DNA of 64,000 bases, from positions 4,964,001 through 5,028,000 of the forward strand of contig NZ_CP050948.1 in NCBI RefSeq assembly GCF_019443745.1, read 5' to 3'. Under the pieces are notes generated by a model, which searched no databases, was not told the DNA's origin, and saw nothing but the letters and a program-made list of their open reading frames with translations. The translations under genes were made by a program, and so were the position numbers. Below, piece by piece: positions 24,864 to 33,508 of this stretch (its first letter is position 1; every line of letters starts with the position of its first letter). The stretch is from Iamia sp. SCSIO 61187 (GTDB lineage: Bacteria; Actinomycetota; Acidimicrobiia; Acidimicrobiales; Iamiaceae).

Positions 24864-25649
24864 TCAGCTTCCTTGGTAGGTCGGGGGGCGCTTCTCGAGG
24901 AAGGCGGCGACGCCCTCCCGGTGGTCATCGGTCTGGAAGAGGTCGGCGAGGGTGGCGCTCACCCAGCGCCCGAGGTCGTCCCAGTCGGGGTCGAGGGCGC
25001 GGCGGAGCCCGGCCTTGAGCGCCCGCACGGCCAGGGGCGGGTTGGCCGCGATCTCCTGGGCCAGGGCCATCGCCGTCGGCAGCAGCTCGTCGTGGGCGAC
25101 GACGCGCCGGGCCAGGCCGATGTCGCGCGCCTCGGCGGCGTCGATCACCCGGCCGGTGAGGAGGAGCTCGGTGGCCGCCTCCCGCCCGACGAGCTGGACC
25201 AGGCGTCCGAGCCCGGCCACGTCGCTGCAGAGCCCCCGCTTCACGAACAGCTCGCCGAACCGGGCCCGCTCCGACAGCACCCGGATGTCGGCCATCACGG
25301 CCAGCTCCATGCCCCAGCCCACCGCCGCGCCGTTGACCGCCGCGATCACCGGCACGTCGGTGCGCAGGAGGGCGCCGGCGGCGGGCGTGAGGCGGGGCGC
25401 GCGGTCGCGTGGTGCCGACGCCACCGCCGTCATGACCTGCTTGACGTCGTCGCCCGAGCAGAACGCCGGGTCGGTGCCGGTGATGACGAGGCAGCGCGCC
25501 GTGGTCGTCTCCACCGCCTCCTGGAGCTCGGCGTAGGTGGTGAAGGTGAGGGCGTTGCGGGCCGCGGGGCGGTCGATGGTGAGGACCTCGACGTCGCCGT
25601 CGCGGGTGACCCGGATCTCCCGGGGGCTGGCGGTCTCGGGATCGGCCAT
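24864..25649 (-). CDS. Enoyl-CoA hydratase/isomerase
   Basis: 261 aa. Crotonase fold: VLTIDRPAARNALTF, CLVITGTDPAFCSGDDVKQV (oxyanion hole), AVNGAAVGWGMELAVMADIRV. LFVKRGLCSDVAGLGRLVQLVG is the later active-site loop; a clear second catalytic Glu is not obvious, so isomerase or hydratase activity stays open. The last bases lie 6 bases from the dehydrogenase start: an operon under the divergent TetR operator. Confidence 0.9.
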   Translation of the reverse strand: MADPETASPREIRVTRDGDVEVLTIDRPAARNALTFTTYAELQEAVETTTARCLVITGTDPAFCSGDDVKQVMTAVASAPRDRAPRLTPAAGALLRTDVPVIAAVNGAAVGWGMELAVMADIRVLSERARFGELFVKRGLCSDVAGLGRLVQLVGREAATELLLTGRVIDAAEARDIGLARRVVAHDELLPTAMALAQEIAANPPLAVRALKAGLRRALDPDWDDLGRWVSATLADLFQTDDHREGVAAFLEKRPPTYQGS

Positions 25650-25656
25650 GCACTGA

Positions 25657-25674
25657 ACTTAGCGATCGCTTAGT
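25657..25674. promoter_or_regulatory. TetR operator between divergent fatty-acid genes
   Basis: ACTTAGCGATCGCTTAGT: an 18-bp dyad with a perfect 10-bp core AGCGATCGCT, filling most of the 33-base gap between the hydratase and TetR starts. A TetR dimer there would block both promoters. Confidence 0.75.
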
Positions 25675-25682
25675 TTCGGTGC

Positions 25683-26279
25683 ATGGCGCACCGGCCGGGC
25701 AAGGCGGCGATCCTGCGGGCCGCCGTCGAGGTGATGGGCGCCGACGGCTACGAGGGCAGCTCGACCCGGGACATGGCCGCCCGGGCCGGGGTCACCGTGG
25801 CCGCGCTGTACCACCACTTCCCGTCGAAGCTCGACCTGCTGCGGGAGTTCCTCGACGAGGCCCACGAGATCACCATCGCCCGGCTCGAGCGCCGCCTCGC
25901 CGCCCTCGACGACCCGACGCCCGCGGCCCGCCTCGACGAGGCCGTGGCCACCCTGGTCGCCACCCACCTGCACGACGACTTCGCCCAGCGGGCGTCGAAC
26001 GTCGCCCTGCGGGAGTACACCCGGCTGGCCCCGCCCGACCGGGCCGCCATCGACGCCAAGCGAGCCCTGCTGCTGGACCGGGTCACCGCGCTGGTGGCGC
26101 CGTTCGGCGTCGCCGAGCCGCGCGAGACGGCCCGGGCCCTCGTGACGCTGTGCAGCTCGCTGGTCGAGCCCTTCGCCGCCGGCGAGCTGGGCTCGATGGC
26201 CGACGTGATCGCCCTCTACCAGGACCTCGCCCGCCGCCTCGTCGGCGCGCCCCCCACATCCCCAGGAGCCCCACCGTGA
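25683..26279 (+). CDS. TetR-family regulator of acyl-CoA metabolism
   Basis: 198 aa. The N-terminal helix-turn-helix KAAILRAAVEVMGADGYEGSSTRDMAARAGVTVAALYHHFPSKLDLL is typical TetR. The C-terminal half is all-helical (ligand domain; YTRLAPPDRAAIDAKRALLLDRV). GTGA overlap with a second enoyl-CoA hydratase downstream and a strong dyad over its promoter; an acyl-CoA is the likely ligand by analogy with KstR2/FadR-like TetR proteins. Confidence 0.88.
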   Translation: MAHRPGKAAILRAAVEVMGADGYEGSSTRDMAARAGVTVAALYHHFPSKLDLLREFLDEAHEITIARLERRLAALDDPTPAARLDEAVATLVATHLHDDFAQRASNVALREYTRLAPPDRAAIDAKRALLLDRVTALVAPFGVAEPRETARALVTLCSSLVEPFAAGELGSMADVIALYQDLARRLVGAPPTSPGAPP

Positions 26280-27043
26280 CCTTCGAGCAGATTACCGAGG
26301 AGCGGCGCGACGACGTCGTCGTGCTGACCCTCCACCGCCCCGAGCGGCTCAACGCCTGGACGCCGCGCATGACCGCCGAGCTGGTGGAGGCGATCGACGC
26401 CGCCGACGCGGACGACGCCGTCGGCGCGATCGTCGTGACCGGCGCCGGGCGGGGGTTCTGCGCCGGCGCCGACATCGAGGCGACGTTCCAGGCCCAGCTC
26501 GACGGGGACGCCTCCGCCGCCGCGCCGGCCAGCGACCGCGACTGGGTGGCGCTCGTGCGGGAGACCAAGCCGATGGTCGCCGCCGTCAACGGCGTGGCGC
26601 TCGGCGTGGGGCTGACGATGTTCCTCCCCTGCGACCGGATCGTCGCCTCGGACCGGGCCCGGTTCTCGCTGCGGTTCGTGAAGATGGGCCTGGTGCCGGA
26701 GCTGGCGTCGTCGTCGTTCCTGCCCCAGCGGGTCGGCTTCGGGGCGGCGTCGGACCTGATGCTGTCGGGGCGGATGGTCGAGGCCGACGAGGCCCTCGCC
26801 CTGGGTCTGGCCGACGAGGTCGTCCCCCACGACGACCTGCTGGAGGTGGCCGTGGCGCGGGCCCGCTCCTACGGGGCGAACCCGGCCGGCGCCCTCCGCT
26901 CGATCAAGCGGCTGCTCACCGCCAACGCCACCGAGCCCGACACCACGGTGGTCCAGCGCCGCGAGATCGCCGCCCTGAAGGAGGCCTACGCCAGCCCCGA
27001 GCACGCCGCCGCCGTCGAGGCGTTCCTGTCCTCGCGCCGCTGA
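26276..27043 (+). CDS. Enoyl-CoA hydratase/isomerase, second copy
   Basis: 255 aa, GTG at 26276 overlapping the TetR stop. VVVLTLHRPERLNAW, IVVTGAGRGFCAGADIEATF and AVNGVALGVGLTMFLPCDRIVAS are crotonase signatures. FSLRFVKMGLVPELASSSFLPQRVG contains the P-E residues at the second catalytic site. Same regulon as the divergent dehydrogenase/hydratase pair. Confidence 0.9.
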   Translation: MTFEQITEERRDDVVVLTLHRPERLNAWTPRMTAELVEAIDAADADDAVGAIVVTGAGRGFCAGADIEATFQAQLDGDASAAAPASDRDWVALVRETKPMVAAVNGVALGVGLTMFLPCDRIVASDRARFSLRFVKMGLVPELASSSFLPQRVGFGAASDLMLSGRMVEADEALALGLADEVVPHDDLLEVAVARARSYGANPAGALRSIKRLLTANATEPDTTVVQRREIAALKEAYASPEHAAAVEAFLSSRR

Positions 27044-27055
27044 CGGACGCGACGG

Positions 27056-27188
27056 CCCAGGCACCTTGCGGCGGGTTCGGCTCTCGTCGGGACGGGACCG
27101 ACGGTCACCTTGGTGCCAGGCTCCACGTGGCCCTGCCCAGCCCCGTGCGCGCGGCGATCCCCGGCCACTTGGTGCCTGGCACCACGTG
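27056..27188. repeat. Cluster of GGTGCC-N-GGCACC palindromes
   Basis: A partial copy near 27056 (CCAGGCACCTTGCG) and two palindromes at 27106-27130 (CACCTTGGTGCCAGGCTCC...) and 27166-27188 (CACTTGGTGCCTGGCACC...). They share the core of the elements at 6625 and 28196. The remaining intergenic DNA to 27311 shows nothing else. Confidence 0.65.
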
Positions 27189-27311
27189 ACCCGCGCCAAC
27201 CAGGCCCGGCGCACCATGCCTCCGGCGGTGTCGTCCGGAGAGGCACGCCATGCTGGCGGCTGGGCGGGCTGGCGGCGGCGGGCACCGCTCCCGCTGGGTC
27301 ATGATCCGCCG

Positions 27312-28190
27312 GTGACCGACGACGACTGGGTGGGGCTCTCGCGCCGGATCGCCCGCTCCGTGCAGACGACCATCGGGTGGATCTTCTGGGACCCGGGCGC
27401 CGTCGCCCGCACCGAGGCCCTCGGCCTGCCCGGACCGCTCGGCTACATCGCCGCCCGCGGCGCACCGCTGGCACCGGCAGGGCCCGACGCCGTGATCGCC
27501 TCGTTCGGCTCGATCTCGCCGGCCGCCATCCGCTGGGCCTTCGACCTCGTCGCCGAGAAGGGCACGACGTTCGAGGACGTCTGGGCGGCGCGCGACGAGG
27601 CCGTGGGCGAGGGGCTGGCGGCCCACGCCCCGGAGATCCGGGCGCCGTTGGCCGACACCGGTCCGGCGCTGTGGGACGTCGTCGACGCCCTGCCGACGGT
27701 GGGTCGGGTGCTGATGGCCGCCCACCTCCGCATGCCCCGGCCCGAGGACCCCGTGCTGTCGGGCTGGCACGCGATCAACTGCATCCGGGAGTGGCGGGGC
27801 GACACGCACTGGGCGCTGGTGGCGGCGGCCGGGCTGTCGGGCCAGGAGGCGTCGGTGCTGCACAACGCCTGGCTCGACTACGAGGACGGATGGCTGCCGA
27901 CCTCACGGGGCAGCACGCCCGACGACATCGCCGCTGCCTGGGCGTCGCTCGCAGCACGCGGCCTCGCGAACGACGGCCGGGCCACCGAGGCCGGCCTCGC
28001 CCTCCGCCAGGAGATCGAGGACGACACCGACCGGTTGACGGTGCTGCCCTGGCAGCTCCTCGGTCGGGCCGAGACGGTCGCCCTCGCCGAGGCGCTCGAG
28101 CCGCCGTGCGAGGCCCTGCTGCGCCGGGTCGACGTCACCGCCGGCCCGAACTACCAGCCCGCCTCCCGCATCCGTCCACCCCGCCCCTAG
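27312..28190 (+). CDS. SCO6745-family protein
   Basis: 292 aa from GTG 27312. GYIAARGAPLAPAGPDAVIASFGSISPAAIRWAF, GWHAINCIREWRGDTHWALVAAAGL and the ending GLANDGRATEAGLALRQEIEDDTDRLTVLPWQLLG match the actinobacterial SCO6745 family as I know it; the C-terminal part resembles a winged helix. The biochemical role is unknown. It stands alone between two palindrome clusters. Confidence 0.8.
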   Translation: MTDDDWVGLSRRIARSVQTTIGWIFWDPGAVARTEALGLPGPLGYIAARGAPLAPAGPDAVIASFGSISPAAIRWAFDLVAEKGTTFEDVWAARDEAVGEGLAAHAPEIRAPLADTGPALWDVVDALPTVGRVLMAAHLRMPRPEDPVLSGWHAINCIREWRGDTHWALVAAAGLSGQEASVLHNAWLDYEDGWLPTSRGSTPDDIAAAWASLAARGLANDGRATEAGLALRQEIEDDTDRLTVLPWQLLGRAETVALAEALEPPCEALLRRVDVTAGPNYQPASRIRPPRP

Positions 28191-28195
28191 CCGGA

Positions 28196-28257
28196 CACGG
28201 ATGGTGCCAGGCACCTTCCGTGCCGCGCTCCACGGATGGTGCCAGGCACCTTCCGTG
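28196..28257. repeat. Two direct copies of a 27-bp palindrome (GGTGCC-A-GGCACC family)
   Basis: Copies at 28196-28222 and 28231-28257 are identical (CACGGATGGTGCCAGGCACC then TTCCGTG), 35 bases apart, between the convergent SCO6745 and MOSC genes. They differ from the perfect element at 6625 by an A-to-T change in the second arm. Terminator use is possible. Confidence 0.75.
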
Positions 28258-28263
28258 CTGCGC

Positions 28264-28818
28264 TCAGATGCGTTCGAGGGGGACGTGCGGGCCGGGTGGG
28301 AGGGCGACCTCGATGCGGTCGCCGGCGCGGACGGTGCCGCCGTGGACGACGACGCCCATCACCCCGGCCCGCCGGACCACGGCACCGGACGCGTCGCGGC
28401 TGCGGACGTGGTCGAGCAGGCCGGTCCGGAACCCCTCGATCTGACCGCACGGGTTGCGCAGACCGGTCAGGGCGACGAGGGCGCCGTCACCGATCCGGAG
28501 CACGGATCCGACGGGCAGGTCGTGGAGGTCGATCCCGGAGGTGGTGAGGTTCTCGCCGAGGTCACCGGGGCCGACGGCGAAGCCGGCGGCGGCGAGGGCC
28601 TCGAACATCTCGGCGCCGATCAGGTGCACCTGGCGGAGGTTGGGCTGGGTGGGGTCGGCCCGCACGCGCGAGCGGTGGCGCACGGTGCTGCCGCTGTGGG
28701 CGTCGCCCTCGACCCCGAGACCGGCGAGCAGGCGGGCGCCGGCGGTCGGCGTCTTCGAGAACCGGTGATCACCGTCGACGTTGACGCTGGCGACCGTCCC
28801 GGTGGGTGGCTGGTTCAC
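28264..28818 (-). CDS. MOSC-domain protein
   Basis: 184 aa, GTG at 28818. GVEGDAHSGSTVRHRSR, NLRQVHLIGAEMF, GDLGENLTTSGIDLHDLPVGSVLRIG and LRNPCGQIEGF (conserved Cys) are the MOSC signature, the sulfur-carrier domain of molybdenum cofactor sulfurases and YiiM-type proteins. Probably transfers sulfur or detoxifies N-hydroxylated compounds; no molybdoenzyme is nearby. Starts 7 bases after the upstream gene stop. Confidence 0.87.
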   Translation of the reverse strand: MNQPPTGTVASVNVDGDHRFSKTPTAGARLLAGLGVEGDAHSGSTVRHRSRVRADPTQPNLRQVHLIGAEMFEALAAAGFAVGPGDLGENLTTSGIDLHDLPVGSVLRIGDGALVALTGLRNPCGQIEGFRTGLLDHVRSRDASGAVVRRAGVMGVVVHGGTVRAGDRIEVALPPGPHVPLERI

Positions 28819-28825
28819 GCTCGGC

Positions 28826-29272
28826 TCAGCTCGGCAGGAGGTCGGTCCGCCCGATCTGGGTGAGGAGGCTGACCAGGTCGAGGTAGACCCGCTCGTTGGT
28901 GATCCCCTCGCCGCCGGCCTCGAAGGAGAACACGGCGATGGTCGGCACCCGGAAGGCCTGGCCGGTGGGCTCGCCCCCGAGGAAGGCGCCGAGGTTGGTG
29001 CCCAGGAGGTCGAACTCGGCGATGACGGTGTCGTCGTCGGCCACGTGCATCGTGACCCCGTCGTGGCGCTGGTCGGGGAAGGCGGTCCGCTGGGCCCGGT
29101 GGTAGGCGAGCACCTCGTCCTCACCCTCGTGCACCTGGCCGGTGGGGATGATCTCGTACCGGGGCGTCCCGGCGAAGGTGGCGATGGTGCGGTCGAACTC
29201 CCGGTCGACCTCCGAGGCGAAGTGCTCCGCCAGCACCGCCAACCGCTTCGCCCTCAGCTGCTCGTCGATCAT
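28826..29272 (-). CDS. SnoaL-like/ester cyclase family protein
   Basis: 148 aa from ATG 29272 with GGAGG upstream. An NTF2-like cone: DREFDRTIATFAGTPRYEIIPTGQVHEGEDEVLAYHRAQRTAFPDQRHD, then VIAEFDLLGTNLGAFLGGEPTGQAFRVPTIAVFSF, the usual SnoaL-like polyketide-cyclase/ester-cyclase pattern. The real substrate is not predictable. Same strand as the MOSC gene. Confidence 0.75.
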   Translation of the reverse strand: MIDEQLRAKRLAVLAEHFASEVDREFDRTIATFAGTPRYEIIPTGQVHEGEDEVLAYHRAQRTAFPDQRHDGVTMHVADDDTVIAEFDLLGTNLGAFLGGEPTGQAFRVPTIAVFSFEAGGEGITNERVYLDLVSLLTQIGRTDLLPS

Positions 29273-29312
29273 CGCCGGAGCCTCCCACGCGCCGGGCTCG
29301 GCCGCGCCCGGG

Positions 29313-30767
29313 TCAGGCCGGGGCGGTGCCGTAGCCGAACCGCTCGACGGGGGTCTTGCCCGAGTCGGTGGCGTCGTGGGTCCAGTCTGGCTGCTTGTCG
29401 GCCTGGGTGCGGTCGAGGACGGCACGGCCGTCGACGATGTCGATGATCGGCGCGACGAGGGTGGGCGGGGCGACGGGCAGCCGACCGTCGAGGTGGGCGG
29501 GGATGGCGTCGGGGAAGACCTCGAGCAGGCTCCGCACCACCGTCTCGTGCTGGATCCCCAGGTAGCAGCGGGCCCCGTTCGACACCGTGGAGCTCCGCCG
29601 GGTGACGACCTCGAGGTCCGACTCCTCGGCGGCGTTGCTGCCGGCGATGCGGGCCAGGCTCTCGGAGATGGCCAGGCCGTCGACCTTGCACGGGGTGCAC
29701 TGGCCGCAGGACTCCACGGCGAGGAACCGCGACACACCGGCGACGACCGAGGTGAGGTCGGAGGCGTCGTCGACGACGAGGAACCCGGCCGCCCCCATCC
29801 CGCTGCCGATGGCCGACATGGCCTCGTAGGTGAGCGGCGTGTCGAACAGCTGCTGGGGGACGAGGGCGTTGGCCACACCCGACAAGGCGGCGATGAGGCG
29901 TCGGCCCTTGCGGTGCCCTCCGCCGACGACGTCGATGGCGTCGCCCAGGGTGGTCCCCATGGCCAGCTCGCGCACGCCGTGCCGGACGGTGTCGCCGCTG
30001 ATGGTGCACAGGAACGTCCCGGGCGAGCCGGCGGTGCCCATCTCGCGGAACCACTGGGCACCCTGGGCGAGGATGGCGGCGGCGTGGGCCGCGGTCTCGA
30101 CGTTGTTCACCAGCGTGGGGGCGGCACCGCTCCCGCCCTCCTGTGTCATGTCGGTCCCGGCCGCCTCCCCGGGCGAGAGGGACGGGGTCTCCTCGACCCC
30201 GTGGCGGAAGGGCGGGGCGATCCGGGGGAACGGCGGGCGCCCGTCGAGGACCTCGAGCAGGGCCGTCTCCTCGCCGTAGAGGTAGGCGCTGGGGCCGGCG
30301 ACCACCTCGAGGGAGACGCCGTCGGCCCAGCCGGCGGCGACCACCTCGGCGACGGCCGCCTCGAGGCGTTCGCGCTCGACGGTGAAGGTCTCCTTGACGG
30401 CGATGACCACCCGGTCGGCGGCGGTGGCCTCGGCGGCGATGAGCGCCCCCTCGATCACGCCGTAGGGGCTGCGGCGCAGGAGGGTCCGGTCCTTGAACGA
30501 CCCGGGCTCGCCCTCGGCCCCGTTGATGACCACGGTGGTGTGCTCGGCCGTCGAGGTGTGCTCGGCGATCGTGCGCCACTTCGTCCCCGTGGGGAAGCCG
30601 CCGCCGCCCCGGCCCCGCAGGCCGGAGGCCTCGATCTCCTCGATGGTCCCCACCGGGCCGAGGCGGCGCGCCGCCTCCAGGCCGCAGCCCCCGCCGGCGG
30701 ACTCGTAGTCGGCGAGGGTGGCGATGGGCTCGAGGGGGAGGACGCGGCTCAGCTGGGTGTCGGCCAT
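29313..30767 (-). CDS. NuoF-like NADH-binding flavoprotein (orphan)
   Basis: 484 aa. GLRGRGGGGFPTGTKWRTI is the FMN/NADH loop of complex I 51-kDa subunits. YLYGEETALLEVLDGRPPFPRIAPPFRHGVE continues it, and ESCGQCTPCKVDGL is the C-terminal 4Fe-4S ligand set, with a further C near SNGARCYLG. No nuoE, nuoG or hydrogenase genes are next to it, so it probably serves a stand-alone electron-transfer complex. Residues 250-330 form an SLBB-type domain. Confidence 0.85.
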   Translation of the reverse strand: MADTQLSRVLPLEPIATLADYESAGGGCGLEAARRLGPVGTIEEIEASGLRGRGGGGFPTGTKWRTIAEHTSTAEHTTVVINGAEGEPGSFKDRTLLRRSPYGVIEGALIAAEATAADRVVIAVKETFTVERERLEAAVAEVVAAGWADGVSLEVVAGPSAYLYGEETALLEVLDGRPPFPRIAPPFRHGVEETPSLSPGEAAGTDMTQEGGSGAAPTLVNNVETAAHAAAILAQGAQWFREMGTAGSPGTFLCTISGDTVRHGVRELAMGTTLGDAIDVVGGGHRKGRRLIAALSGVANALVPQQLFDTPLTYEAMSAIGSGMGAAGFLVVDDASDLTSVVAGVSRFLAVESCGQCTPCKVDGLAISESLARIAGSNAAEESDLEVVTRRSSTVSNGARCYLGIQHETVVRSLLEVFPDAIPAHLDGRLPVAPPTLVAPIIDIVDGRAVLDRTQADKQPDWTHDATDSGKTPVERFGYGTAPA

Positions 30768-30873
30768 GGGGCCATGATCACACGCCCGCCTCCGGGCTCG
30801 GCGCGCCGGGCCCGGCACCCGCCGAGGGGCGGCGCTCGCCCACCCCGAGCCCGACGATCTCGCCGTGATCCGA

Positions 30874-33303
30874 TCAGGGACCGGTCGCCGTCTGGGTGCG
30901 GGGGTCCGGGCAGCAGTCGGGGGGCTGGTCCGGGATGCCGGGCGAGAGGGGGCGGCGGGGCGCCAGGTCGACGACGGTGGGGGCGCCGGTGCCGACCTCG
31001 ATGTCCTCGCCGGCGTGGCGGATCGTCAGGGTGCCGTCGGGGCCGTCGCGGACGGTGAAGGTGACCTGCTCGTGGGTCACGGTGACGGTCAGGCGGAACT
31101 CCCGCCACCGCAGCCGGAACGTGAGGCGGCCGATCGGGCCGGGGAGCACGGGGTCGATGGCGAGGACGCCCTCGTCGTCGTGGAGCCCGCCGAAGCCCTG
31201 GACAAGGGCGGTCCAGGTCCCGGCCAGCGAGGCCATGTGCAGGCCGTCCTTGGTGTTGCCGTGGAGGTTGCGGAGGTCGACCATGGCCGCCTCGTAGGCG
31301 TAGGAGTGGGCCAGGTCGAGGTGGCCGACCCGGGCGCACATGACCGCCTGGCTGCAGGCCGAGAGCGACGAGTCCCGCACCGTGCGGCGCTCGTAGTAGT
31401 CGACGTTGCGGGCCTTCTGCTCGGGGGTGAACAGGTGGCCGCGCACCTGCATGGCCAGCACCAGGTCGGCCTGCTTGATGACCTGGGCCGGGTACAGCCG
31501 GACGTAGGGCTCGTGCAGGAGCAGCGGGTAGTCCGTGTTGCCGGTGAAGTCCCACTCCCGCAGCCGGGTGAAGCCCTCGCACTGCTCGTGGACGCCGAGC
31601 TCGTCGTCGTAGGGGATGTGGACCGCGGCGGCGGCGTCGCGCCAGGCGGCCGTCTCCTCGGTGGTCACGCCGAGGCCCCGGGCGGCCTCGGGGTGGCGCT
31701 CGCAGGCGGCCGCCGCGCTCTCGAGGTTGTGGGCGGCCATGACGTTGGTGAAGAGGTTGTCGTTGACGACGGCGGTGTACTCATCGGGGCCGGTGACCCC
31801 GTCGATGTGCCAGGTTCCGTGGCGGTCGTGGTGGCCGAGCGACGCCCACAGCCGGGCCGTCTCGACCAGGACCTCCAGCCCGCACTCGCGCTCGAGGGTG
31901 TCGTCGCCGGTGACCAGCCGGTAGCGCTCGAAGGCGGCGGCGATGTCGGCGTTCACGTGGAACCCGGCGGTGCCCGCCGGCCAGTAGGCCGAGCACTCCT
32001 GGCCCCTGATCGTGCGCCACGGGAACGTGGCCCCGGCCAGGTCGAGCTGCCGGGCCCGGTCCCGGGCCAGGTCGAGGGTCGAGGCCCGCCACCGCAGGGC
32101 GTCGGCCGCGGCGTGCGGGAGGGTGTAGGTGAGGACCGGGAGCACGAACATCTCGGTGTCCCAGAAGGCGTGGCCGTCGTAGCCGGGGCCGGTGAGCCCC
32201 TTGGCGGCGATGGCCCGGCGCTGGGCCCGGGCGCTGGCCTGGACGACGTGGAACATCCCGAAGCGGACGGCCTGCTGGAGGTCGGGGTCGCCCTCGACCT
32301 CGACGTCCGCGCCGTCCCAGAAGTCGTCGAGGTAGCCCCGCTGGTCAGCGACGAGCCCGGCCCAGCCGGTGTGGCGGGCCGAGGTGAGGGCGGCGTGGAC
32401 CTGGTCCCGCAGCGCCGGGCGGGACCGGACGCTCGACCATCCGTAGGCCAGGTACTTGACGAGGCGCAGGCGCTGGCCGGGCTGGAGCTCGCAGGTGACC
32501 GTGGTGCGGGCCCAGTCGGCCGCAGAATCGGTCTCCAGCGCACGACCCGACGGGAGCTCGAGCTCGTGCGCCATGCCCGCCGCCATCATCAGCCCGCTGC
32601 GCCGGGTGCGGTGGACGAGCAGGGCGGTGCCGTCGCCGTGCTCGTGGTGGAGGCCCTCGAGGACGCCGCTCAGGGGGGCGGCCGACCGGGGGTCGTCCGA
32701 CTGGTCGGGGAGGTCCTCGTTGGCGACCAGCTCGGACTGCACGGTGATGCGCAGCGGGGCGTCGACGGCGGTGACGACGTACTCGATGGCGGCGACGCTG
32801 CGGTGGGTGAACGACACCAGCCGGGTGCTCTCCACCTCGACGAGGCCGCCGGCGGGCGACCGCCACCGCAGCCGGCGGGCCAGCGAACCGGCCCGGAGGT
32901 CCAGGACCCGCTCGTGGGCGAGCAGCTCGCCGTAGCGGACGTCGAGGGGCTCGTCGTCGACGTAGAGGCGGATGATCTTGCCGTTGGTGACGTCGACGAT
33001 CGACTGGCCCTCCTCGGGGTACCCGTAGCCCGCCTCGGCGTAGGGCAGGGGCCGGGTCTCGAAGAAGGACCCGAGGTAGGTGCCGGGGAGACCGTGGGGC
33101 TCGCCCTCGTCGAGGTTGCCCCGCAGCCCGATGTGGCCGTTCGAGAGGGCGAAGAGCGACTCGGACTCGTCGATCAGGTCCAGGTCGAGCCGGGTCTCCC
33201 GCACCCGCCACGGCTCGACCGGGAACACGTCGGGACCGATGACGTCGGCGGGCGAGTGGTGGGTCGTCGTCTCGACCCCCTCGTCGATCCTTCGTTCGCT
33301 CAC
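30874..33303 (-). CDS. Glycoside hydrolase family 65 protein (kojibiose/trehalose/maltose phosphorylase-like)
   Basis: 809 aa, GTG at 33303. FALSNGHIGLRGNLDEGEPHG and GTYLGSFFE form the N-terminal domain entry. GHAFWDTEMFVLPVL, ATFPWRTIRGQECSAYWPAGTAGFHVNADIA and the GPDEYT acid-catalyst motif lie in the (alpha/alpha)6 barrel. GLHMASLAGTWTALVQGFGG and DPVLPGPIGRLTFRLRWR lie near the end. GH65 enzymes cleave alpha-glucosides with phosphate or water; the substrate cannot be told. The tail after 760 (PPDCCPDPRTQTATGP) is low-complexity. Confidence 0.9.
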   Translation of the reverse strand: MSERRIDEGVETTTHHSPADVIGPDVFPVEPWRVRETRLDLDLIDESESLFALSNGHIGLRGNLDEGEPHGLPGTYLGSFFETRPLPYAEAGYGYPEEGQSIVDVTNGKIIRLYVDDEPLDVRYGELLAHERVLDLRAGSLARRLRWRSPAGGLVEVESTRLVSFTHRSVAAIEYVVTAVDAPLRITVQSELVANEDLPDQSDDPRSAAPLSGVLEGLHHEHGDGTALLVHRTRRSGLMMAAGMAHELELPSGRALETDSAADWARTTVTCELQPGQRLRLVKYLAYGWSSVRSRPALRDQVHAALTSARHTGWAGLVADQRGYLDDFWDGADVEVEGDPDLQQAVRFGMFHVVQASARAQRRAIAAKGLTGPGYDGHAFWDTEMFVLPVLTYTLPHAAADALRWRASTLDLARDRARQLDLAGATFPWRTIRGQECSAYWPAGTAGFHVNADIAAAFERYRLVTGDDTLERECGLEVLVETARLWASLGHHDRHGTWHIDGVTGPDEYTAVVNDNLFTNVMAAHNLESAAAACERHPEAARGLGVTTEETAAWRDAAAAVHIPYDDELGVHEQCEGFTRLREWDFTGNTDYPLLLHEPYVRLYPAQVIKQADLVLAMQVRGHLFTPEQKARNVDYYERRTVRDSSLSACSQAVMCARVGHLDLAHSYAYEAAMVDLRNLHGNTKDGLHMASLAGTWTALVQGFGGLHDDEGVLAIDPVLPGPIGRLTFRLRWREFRLTVTVTHEQVTFTVRDGPDGTLTIRHAGEDIEVGTGAPTVVDLAPRRPLSPGIPDQPPDCCPDPRTQTATGP

Positions 33304-33508
33304 ACCCTCACTGAACCACGAACCGGGAGGAGGGGTCGGCTCGGGCGGCACCGGGTGCGACGCCCGCCCGTGGGCTGATGCGTGGCGGCGGGGGCGGCGG
33401 GGTACCCCTGTCGACGTTCGGAGGCGCCGCCTCCGTCTTGGACCTCGTCCCGAGGGATCGCCTCCGTCGGAGGCCGCCACCCATCCCCCTCACCGACGAG
33501 GTCCCGCC
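33304..33508. other. Intergenic region with GC-rich dyads
   Basis: Divergent gap upstream of the GH65 gene and the gene at 33509. It contains CGGAGGCGCCGCCTCCG near 33420 and GCCTCCGTCGGAGGC near 33460, both perfect stems. No small ORF with a ribosome site was found. Confidence 0.5.

Noticed and set aside
28264-30061. Longer starts for the MOSC and SnoaL-like genes giving large fused frames
   Set aside because: The extensions lie inside the neighbouring genes in a wrong frame; ribosome sites and family starts support the shorter versions.
30865-33378. Plus-strand open frame of 837 codons
   Set aside because: Antisense of the GH65 gene; composition typical of shadow frames and no start site.
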